The position numbers and the translations under genes were made by a program. From positions 2,326 to 7,368 of the forward strand of contig NYTZ01000050.1 of the NCBI GenBank assembly GCA_002683735.1: a stretch of DNA of 5,043 bases. The letters are read 5' to 3'. The DNA comes from Flavobacteriales bacterium. GTDB lineage: Bacteria; Bacteroidota; Bacteroidia; Flavobacteriales; UA16. The notes beneath the pieces were generated by a model. The model searched no databases. It was not told the origin of the DNA and saw only the letters and a program-made list of their open reading frames with translations. Below are positions 1 to 5,043 of this stretch, in pieces. Position 1 is the first letter of the stretch. Every line of letters starts with the position of its first letter.

Positions 1-981
1 CCTGAGGAATGGGCGCTCCTGCCCCTCGTGCTCACCGGTTGGGATCAGGGCTACTATGGCCCAGGGCGCCGCGCGGGAGCATGGGCGATGGACCTCCCGA
101 CAGCCCTCTCCCTCGGACTGCAAGTCCGTCGCGGATGGGACGAACGGCACTTGCCCGAGCGCATGGGGCCGGCCATGGTGGCGCGCATCGCTGCCGCTTC
201 GGACCGATTCCCAAACTCCCCCCTGCTTCAGGTGCTGGATGTGGTGCGCGGTCCCCGCAGTGCAGAACGGTTCGACCCCGACTTTCTCGACGCTGACCTG
301 CTGGGATGGCTCCACCTCTTGCGCGTCTGGCTTCAAGTGGATCGGAATTTCAAACGCGACCGACTTACCGCACTGTGGGCCCTCCGCGAGAGGCAATGGA
401 CGGTCGTGGGGTGCGCCCCAGCTTGCGACTGCAGCCATTTCCAAGCACTGGCTGAATTGGGTGTCGATGTGGGAATGGTGCGGCGAGAAAACCCATGGTA
501 TACGACGGATTCCATCGGATGGACCTCCAATCGGCCGGGCCTTCGGCTCCCCCAATCCCTGGCGAATGCCGTGGGCGACAAAGCGTGGTCCGACTGGTGC
601 AACTGGGCACCGAAACGCGGCAGCCTACAGCTGGAGCATGTGCACGTGGTCCAACCCGGTGAAGTGCTGGGTACCATTGCGCGCAAGCACGGGGTGCGCA
701 TTTCCGAAATCCAAGATTGGAACGGCCTCGAAGGCGATCTGATTCAGGCCGGGCAGTCGTTGGTTCTTCGGATTCCCAGCCCCAAACCAGGCGCCACTGA
801 AACTCCGAAACGCAACGTCCCCGCCGGTGCATTCCGGTGGCACACCGTCCGCGAGGGGGAGTCCTTTTGGTCCATTGCCACCCAATACTCGGGCATCAGC
901 ATGGGCCAAATCATGTCGGCCAATGACCTCGCTCCGGAAGCGTTGCAACCCGGGATGCAAATCCGAATCCCCCTGGAATGA
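1..981 (+). CDS. MltD-like lytic transglycosylase homologue with two LysM repeats, probably catalytically inactive (5'-partial)
   Basis: The frame is open from the first base, so the start lies upstream; the GTG at 28 falls inside a conserved block and is not the start. Numbering codons from base 1, residues 1-90 follow the SLT/MltD fold: LLPLV (6-10), then without a gap GAW (26-28), PTA..LGL (34-40) and GP (84-85). Residues 146-192 look like the degenerate LysM-like module of Bacteroidota MltD proteins, with NPWY (164-167) and LRLP (181-184) where the family has NPQY and LRLP. Two LysM repeats follow (about 213-259 and 280-324; HVVQPGE and HTVREGE), which should bind N-acetylglucosamine-containing glycan, most likely peptidoglycan. 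The glutamate expected after LPLV is Leu11 (family LPLVES, here LPLVLT). The Q of GxWQ is Ala29 and the AYN motif reads DVV (80-82). An envelope location is inferred, since the N-terminus is missing. The stop overlaps the next start. The domain calls are fairly secure; inactivity is inferred from motifs. Confidence 0.85.
   Translation, partial: PEEWALLPLVLTGWDQGYYGPGRRAGAWAMDLPTALSLGLQVRRGWDERHLPERMGPAMVARIAAASDRFPNSPLLQVLDVVRGPRSAERFDPDFLDADLLGWLHLLRVWLQVDRNFKRDRLTALWALRERQWTVVGCAPACDCSHFQALAELGVDVGMVRRENPWYTTDSIGWTSNRPGLRLPQSLANAVGDKAWSDWCNWAPKRGSLQLEHVHVVQPGEVLGTIARKHGVRISEIQDWNGLEGDLIQAGQSLVLRIPSPKPGATETPKRNVPAGAFRWHTVREGESFWSIATQYSGISMGQIMSANDLAPEALQPGMQIRIPLE
978..981 (+). promoter_or_regulatory. 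ATGA stop-start overlap joining genes 1 and 2
   Basis: The TGA of the LysM protein gene (979-981) shares bases with the ATG of the first SGNH gene (978-980). The preceding bases (CCGAATCCCCCTGGA) contain no convincing Shine-Dalgarno sequence. Termination-reinitiation is the simplest explanation for how the downstream gene is translated, so the two products are probably co-expressed. Confidence 0.7.
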
Positions 982-2687
982 GCACTCACCCTCCCCCCGA
1001 TGCCCGTTGGCGGCCCGTCGTAGCATTGGCCATCCTAGGCTTGTGCATGGCAGCGCTTTCCAGCCTTTGCCCGCCCGACGGCTGGCAGGTCGGCGGGGTG
1101 GCCATTCGGTTACACATGCCAGCGGCCTGGCATGCGCTGAGGGGTCCTGAATACAGCGATGCCCTGGTTGTACCGCGGTGGAAGCCAGAGGACGTCGAAG
1201 ACCTGTTGGCCGCTTACGACGCCAAACTCACCGAATCGGAATCTCCCCCACTGCCCGATTCCACTCAGGCCACTTCCGTCGTTCAAGGCCCCAATTCACT
1301 GCGTGTAGACAGCGCCAACACAAGGCTTGTGCAGACCACACCTGCCGGAGTCATCACCGCACGGGTCGATTCAACCCCAACACCTGCGGCGTCTCAGCCA
1401 TTTGTGGCCAAAACGATGGCTTTGTCTGAGCCTCAGGGCACAGATTGGGTGCCCGGCGCCTTGCGGATTCGCATCCCCGAGTCAAAGCCAGGCTTGATGG
1501 ACCGACTGTGGGCGCAGCTCCACTCCGGCGAGGACGTCAACATCCTGCATTACGGGGACAGCCAAATCGAGGGAGACCGCATTTCCGGGACCCTGCGGGA
1601 GCGGTGGCAAACGCGGTGGGGTGGCTTCGGTCCTGGCATTCAACCCACTGTGCCCCTGGTACAAAGTTTTGCCCTCCGCCAACCCAATAAAGGACCGTGG
1701 AACCGGCACACCCGATTTGGTCGCCGAGACACCTCGGACCGCGACGAGAATTACGGCCTGCTCGCCAGTTATGCTGACGCGGCGGCCCAAGCCACCGATG
1801 CCGCCGCAGCCGGTGTCCCTTTGTGCCTCGGCATTGGACGGGAACAACGAAGCCCCAAGGGGTTTGGCATGTGGACCGGTCTAGAGTTGTGGCACGACAC
1901 GGTCCGCCAAGATTGCATCCTCAGCCTGTCCGGAAGCCCGGTGGACACCCTCTACGAAGGGCAACTGCCCGGAGTGGCCCGAATCCCCAGCTCTGCCATG
2001 ATGCCGGGCGACCCCGACTTGGACCTTTGCTTTTCTGCCCCCCCACCCCGGTTGTTTGCGCTTCACCCAATCGGGGGTGGAGTCCAATGGCACGGGGTGG
2101 CCATGCGCGGATCCTCGGGCACCTTGTTCCGCAAGCTCGAACGTCGGGTTTTCGCGGACCAATTGTCGCGGCTCTCTCCAGATTTGGTGGTGCTCCAATT
2201 TGGCGGCAACAGCGTACCCTACTGCACAGACACCGTTGCTGCGCGCCGTTATGCAGGTTGGATGAAGCGGCAAATCCAGTTGTTCCAATCGCTGCAGCCC
2301 CAGGCTGCCATTCTGGTGATCGGGCCTTCGGACATGGCCGAGAAAACCGGTCTCAATTGGACCTCTTACCCCTTGCTTTCTCCCATCCGGGATGCGCTGC
2401 TCGAAGCCAGCCTCGATGCGGGTGCCGCTTATTGGGATTTGCTAGAGGTCATGGGTGGACTCGGCAGCATGCCGGCCTGGGTCCAATCCTCCCCCCCATT
2501 GGCCGGACCAGATCATGTGCACTTCACCCCACGTGGTGCGCGAAAAGTGGGAGAATTGCTGGACCGCGCCCTATGGGCGGAATTCCGCCGCTGGAAACAA
2601 GGAGGAGACCACGCTCCCCTCCAAGGCATCACGCCCCGGTCGGCCAGCCAAGTTCAACTCCACCATGAAGGAAGTGATGCGCCCTGA
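978..2687 (+). CDS. Membrane-anchored SGNH/GDSL-family hydrolase or acetyltransferase
   Basis: This 569-residue protein has a short basic N-terminus, one hydrophobic segment (about 14-31, signal anchor or uncleaved signal), a Ser/Thr/Pro-rich linker (about 85-160) and a C-terminal SGNH domain (about 165-545). Block I is HYGDSQ with nucleophile Ser195, the block II glycine is Gly378 in MRGSS, block III is FGGNS with Asn411, and block V is DHVH with Asp512 and His515, so triad and oxyanion hole look complete. About 180 residues, including an Ala-rich run near 265-275, separate blocks I and II. A similarly placed carbohydrate-binding-like insertion is known in the PatB/Ape1 peptidoglycan O-acetylesterases, but no fold can be proved here. 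Its likely role is to remove or transfer acetyl groups on a periplasmic glycan, together with the MBOAT protein encoded downstream. C24 and C32 are not in a lipobox. The start is fixed by the ATGA overlap with the preceding gene and by the signal-like segment just after it. Confidence 0.88.
   Translation: MSTHPPPDARWRPVVALAILGLCMAALSSLCPPDGWQVGGVAIRLHMPAAWHALRGPEYSDALVVPRWKPEDVEDLLAAYDAKLTESESPPLPDSTQATSVVQGPNSLRVDSANTRLVQTTPAGVITARVDSTPTPAASQPFVAKTMALSEPQGTDWVPGALRIRIPESKPGLMDRLWAQLHSGEDVNILHYGDSQIEGDRISGTLRERWQTRWGGFGPGIQPTVPLVQSFALRQPNKGPWNRHTRFGRRDTSDRDENYGLLASYADAAAQATDAAAAGVPLCLGIGREQRSPKGFGMWTGLELWHDTVRQDCILSLSGSPVDTLYEGQLPGVARIPSSAMMPGDPDLDLCFSAPPPRLFALHPIGGGVQWHGVAMRGSSGTLFRKLERRVFADQLSRLSPDLVVLQFGGNSVPYCTDTVAARRYAGWMKRQIQLFQSLQPQAAILVIGPSDMAEKTGLNWTSYPLLSPIRDALLEASLDAGAAYWDLLEVMGGLGSMPAWVQSSPPLAGPDHVHFTPRGARKVGELLDRALWAEFRRWKQGGDHAPLQGITPRSASQVQLHHEGSDAP
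2665..2687 (+). promoter_or_regulatory. Overlap of the two SGNH genes with alternative start codons
   Basis: The second SGNH gene begins inside the end of the first, at ATG 2665 (23-base overlap) or ATG 2677 (11-base overlap). A purine run, AAGGAAG (2668-2674), lies only two bases before the second ATG, too close for normal Shine-Dalgarno spacing. Translational coupling is likely with either start. Confidence 0.55.
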
Positions 2688-3891
2688 CCGTCTGATCTGG
2701 CTGGGCATGCTGACCCTTGGCCTGAGCCTGCCTGCATGGCCTCAATACCGCGCCGCCTCAGAGGCAGAACTCGGTTGGACAGATTCCACCCTTCAAGTCA
2801 TCGACCCCCTCCGATCCTCTCTCCTCGCCGGCGTTCGAGATGGGACTGACCGCCTTCATGGGCGACAACACATGGCCGCTTTTCTCGACGCATGGCGCAG
2901 CCTTCTTTCCGGGGAAGGCGAACTGACTGGTCCGCTCCACATCCTCCACTTTGGTGGGTCCCATGTGCAAGCTGGCCGAATTGGGTGGGCATTCCGAAAG
3001 GCATTGCAAGGGGACCGACCCGGCGTCATTGCCACCCGAGGCGTGGTGCCCCCGCACCGATTGGTCGGAGAGAACGGCCCACCGGAGACACGTTGGTCCA
3101 GTGCCGCTTCATGGTTCGGCCAGCGATCGGCCCATCGTCGCCACCAGGGGCATTGGGGGCTGACCGGCATCGAGGCAACCAGCATGACCCCGGACACCAT
3201 TCGACTTTGGTGCAGCGCATTGGAGGATTGTCCCGATGATGTGAGCATCCTGACCCGTCCTGAAGAATCCAACCTATGGCAGGTGGCGGACACCAAGCAA
3301 ACCAAGGCAGGAGACACGCTCATCTTGATTCCACCGGTCAGCGAAAAGGCGCATTTCCACGGGGTTCAATTTCACCACGACAAGGCCGATGTCGTGTATC
3401 ACGACCTGGGTGGAAACGGTGCCAGTACAGCGGCTTGGTTGCGCCACCCCCACCTGGTGGACCAATTGCGATCCACTGGTGCAGACCTGGCCATTCTCGC
3501 GTGGGGCATCAACGATGCCCACATGGCGCCAGAGCGGTTCAACCCCGACCGGTTCAAGGCCCGTTACGCCCAACTGATTGACTCCGTAAGGGCTGCAAAC
3601 CCTGTGGTGGACATCCTCCTTGTCACCAACAACGACAGCCACTACCGCCGCCGCCACAACCCCAACGCCGAGAAGGTCCGCAAAGCCATGCTCGAATTGG
3701 TGTCAGAAAAACATGTGGCCTGTTGGGACCTGTACCACGCCTTGGGCGGCGCACATTCCATCGACGCCCTGTGCGATGCCGGATTTGCCGCCTCGGACCG
3801 CCTCCACTTCAACCGAAACGGGTACATCCTCATTGGTGAACTCCTCTATATGGTCCTCACCCGAAACGCTTTGAGCCCCGTCACGCCATGA
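2665..3891 (+). CDS. Exported SGNH/GDSL-family protein, second of a pair
   Basis: The protein has 408 residues from ATG 2665, or 404 from ATG 2677. Both starts precede a signal-like segment (about residues 10-24, WLGMLTLGLSLPAW). An in-frame ATG at 2455 would put over 70 residues without signal character in front of it, inside the previous gene, so it is rejected. Numbered from 2665, block I is HFGGSHVQ with nucleophile Ser99, the block II glycine is Gly252 in GGNGAS, block III is WGIND with Asn283, and block V is DRLH with Asp378 and His381. About 150 residues separate blocks I and II, as in the preceding gene, and both proteins end the core with GELL, which points to ancient paralogy. Block I reads GGS, not the classic GDS; this may be a trait of the family. 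Predicted to act in the periplasm on acyl groups of an envelope glycan. Whether it is transferase or esterase cannot be read from sequence. Which of the two starts is used is uncertain. Confidence 0.87.
   Translation: MKEVMRPDRLIWLGMLTLGLSLPAWPQYRAASEAELGWTDSTLQVIDPLRSSLLAGVRDGTDRLHGRQHMAAFLDAWRSLLSGEGELTGPLHILHFGGSHVQAGRIGWAFRKALQGDRPGVIATRGVVPPHRLVGENGPPETRWSSAASWFGQRSAHRRHQGHWGLTGIEATSMTPDTIRLWCSALEDCPDDVSILTRPEESNLWQVADTKQTKAGDTLILIPPVSEKAHFHGVQFHHDKADVVYHDLGGNGASTAAWLRHPHLVDQLRSTGADLAILAWGINDAHMAPERFNPDRFKARYAQLIDSVRAANPVVDILLVTNNDSHYRRRHNPNAEKVRKAMLELVSEKHVACWDLYHALGGAHSIDALCDAGFAASDRLHFNRNGYILIGELLYMVLTRNALSPVTP
3888..3891 (+). promoter_or_regulatory. ATGA stop-start overlap joining genes 3 and 4
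   Basis: The TGA of the second SGNH gene (3889-3891) overlaps the ATG of the MBOAT gene (3888-3890), the same arrangement as at 978-981. No Shine-Dalgarno sequence is evident upstream (GAGCCCCGTCACGCC). This supports coupled synthesis of the SGNH protein and its probable membrane partner. Confidence 0.7.
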
Positions 3892-5043
3892 ATGATTGGA
3901 CGGCTTGGCTTCACCATGACCCTGCTGCCCCGTGGACCTTCCTAGACGGATCGTTCTGGGTCTTCCTGCTCGGCGTACTGGTTGTGGATGGCCTTTGGCA
4001 CCGGGAACGACAACGCACGCTGCGGCAAGTCTGGCTTCTGCTGGCCAGCCTGCTCTTCTACTGGAAGACCAGTGGTTGGTTCGTGTTGATCCTCCTGTTT
4101 TCCACCGTTAGTGACCACCTCATCGGCCACCGCATTCACCGTGGGAAGACCGATTCGGCAAGGACACGGTGGTTGGCCTTGAGCATTGCGCTCAACCTGG
4201 GCCTCCTGTTCTATTTCAAGTACACCTATTTCATCACCGATGCGTGGAACACGGCCACCGGAGCGTCGATCATTCCGAGAAATTGGCTGGCCGTAGGCAG
4301 CAATGCAGCCTTGGGCACCCAATGGACGGTGGACCGGATCCTGCTTCCAGTGGGCATCAGCTTCTACACCTTTCAAACCATCAGCTACACGGTGGACATT
4401 CACCGCCGGCACATTGAACCGCTTCGCCAGCTGACTGACTTTGGCTTCTACGTGTCGTTCTTCCCGCAATTGGTGGCCGGTCCCATCGTCCGTGCGGCCG
4501 ACTTCGTCCCCCAAATCTTGAAGCCCGCCGCAGTGAGCCGGGAAGTGGTGGGGCGAGCGGGATTCTGGATCTTGAATGGCTTGCTCAAAAAAGTCCTCCT
4601 GGCCGATTGGATTGCCGTCAACTTCAACGACCGGGTCTTCTCCGCTCCGGAGGCACACAGCGGGTTTGAGGTCCTCATGGCCATGTACGGCTATTCCTTG
4701 CAGGTCTATGCCGATTTCAGCGGTTATACGGACATGGCAATCGGCGTAGCCATGTTGATGGGATATCGGTTGCCACAGAACTTCAACAGTCCCTACAAAG
4801 CCGACAATTGTGGCAACTTCTGGAGGCGATGGCACATGAGCCTTTCCGGGTGGCTGAAGGACTACCTGTACATTCCGATGGGGGGCAACCGCAGCGCTTC
4901 TTGGTTCACCGCCATCAGCGCGGCATTCCTGCTGAGCTTTGTGGTGTTGATGGTGCCCAACCCCAACTTCATTGCCGGGCTTCTCGTGACCCTCATCGGC
5001 GGGGGCATCGCCATGGCCCGCATTCCGCGATTCCACCGCTGGG
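3888..5043 (+). CDS. MBOAT-family membrane O-acyltransferase, AlgI/PatA-like (3'-partial)
   Basis: The frame runs open from ATG 3888 to the window edge (385 whole codons; AlgI-type proteins usually have about 450-520 residues). It shows the family landmarks in order: hydrophobic segments near 22-37 and 48-80 (FYWK, FSTVSDHLIG), NLGLLFYFKY (103-112), LLPVGISFYTFQ (152-163), FFPQLVAGPIVR (191-202), QVYADFSGYTDMAIG (272-286), NFNSPY (298-303), and the signature NFWRRWHMSLS with His316, followed by DYLYIPMGGNR (325-335). The usual GGLWHG block with the catalytic histidine has not appeared by the window end. Instead a hydrophobic stretch follows GGNR, which I recall from Bacteroidota homologues before that block. 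Such proteins sit in the inner membrane and pass acetyl groups from a cytoplasmic donor to periplasmic SGNH partners, here probably one or both products of the two preceding genes. The start overlaps the previous stop as ATGA. Family assignment is very secure; substrate is not. Confidence 0.95.
   Translation, partial: MNDWTAWLHHDPAAPWTFLDGSFWVFLLGVLVVDGLWHRERQRTLRQVWLLLASLLFYWKTSGWFVLILLFSTVSDHLIGHRIHRGKTDSARTRWLALSIALNLGLLFYFKYTYFITDAWNTATGASIIPRNWLAVGSNAALGTQWTVDRILLPVGISFYTFQTISYTVDIHRRHIEPLRQLTDFGFYVSFFPQLVAGPIVRAADFVPQILKPAAVSREVVGRAGFWILNGLLKKVLLADWIAVNFNDRVFSAPEAHSGFEVLMAMYGYSLQVYADFSGYTDMAIGVAMLMGYRLPQNFNSPYKADNCGNFWRRWHMSLSGWLKDYLYIPMGGNRSASWFTAISAAFLLSFVVLMVPNPNFIAGLLVTLIGGGIAMARIPRFHRW

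Noticed and set aside
56..742. 228-codon plus-strand frame overlapping the transglycosylase-LysM gene
   Set aside because: The competing frame shows the MltD-like blocks and the first LysM repeat and joins the next gene through an ATGA overlap. This frame shows no domain.
2053..2155. Possible loss of the block II oxyanion glycine in the first SGNH protein (AMRGSSG against GGNGAS)
   Set aside because: By comparison with TesA-type enzymes (SGDT), the relevant glycine is the one kept as Gly378, so the oxyanion hole looks intact.
2599..2607. Strong Shine-Dalgarno-like AAGGAGGAG
   Set aside because: No usable start codon follows at proper spacing and the second SGNH start is about 60 bases away. 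It is explained by the coding of the first SGNH protein.
2455..2664. N-terminal extension of the second SGNH gene from ATG 2455
   Set aside because: It would overlap the preceding gene by over 200 bases, across its Asp-His block, and would bury the signal-like segment after residue 70. ATG 2665 or 2677 is much more natural.
1823..2668. 281-codon plus-strand frame within the first SGNH gene
   Set aside because: It overlaps, in another frame, the coding of blocks II, III and V of the SGNH protein. Its Arg/Pro/His-rich translation resembles no family.
3942..5036. Long open frame on the minus strand (364 codons)
   Set aside because: It lies entirely opposite the MBOAT gene, which has unmistakable family motifs. 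Its translation is hydrophilic, rich in His, Gln, Pro and Gly, and has no recognisable domain, as expected for an antisense shadow in GC-rich DNA.
1..5043. CRISPR arrays, tRNA or rRNA genes, insertion sequences, terminators or internal promoters
   Set aside because: The window is coding throughout, with no repeat-spacer pattern, no inverted terminal repeats and no hairpin followed by a T-run.

Overview
The window is a slice through one tightly packed, plus-strand operon of four genes, with no intergenic gap anywhere. The DNA is GC-rich (about 60% by eye). The two SGNH proteins, the MltD-like protein with LysM repeats and the form of the MBOAT protein look like Bacteroidota, and none of the internal starts has a well-placed Shine-Dalgarno sequence, which also fits that phylum. 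My best guess is a high-GC Bacteroidota lineage, possibly within Flavobacteriales. This placement rests on remembered family resemblance, not on a search.

Layout: (1) bases 1-981, the 3' part of a gene for an MltD-like lytic transglycosylase homologue with two C-terminal LysM repeats; its transglycosylase domain appears to have lost its catalytic residues. (2) 978-2687, a membrane-anchored SGNH/GDSL-family protein with a large insertion between its first two catalytic blocks. (3) 2665-3891, a second, distantly paralogous, exported SGNH protein built on the same plan. (4) 3888 to the window end, the 5' part of an MBOAT-family membrane O-acyltransferase (AlgI/PatA type). Junctions 1/2 and 3/4 are 4-base ATGA overlaps and junction 2/3 overlaps by 11 or 23 bases, so the four products are probably translated together. 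No promoter, terminator, RNA gene, repeat array or mobile element is visible.

How the genes may work together: MBOAT proteins of this type pass acyl (usually acetyl) groups across the inner membrane, and periplasmic SGNH partners transfer them to, or remove them from, a glycan; AlgI with AlgJ/AlgX and PatA with PatB are the models. Here two SGNH proteins and a LysM-bearing, probably inactive transglycosylase homologue share the operon with the MBOAT protein. This suggests a cell-envelope O-acetylation module that may act on peptidoglycan, with the transglycosylase-like protein as a glycan-binding or targeting subunit. The substrate is inferred. The most noteworthy points are the apparent loss of the transglycosylase catalytic glutamate and the duplicated SGNH pair.
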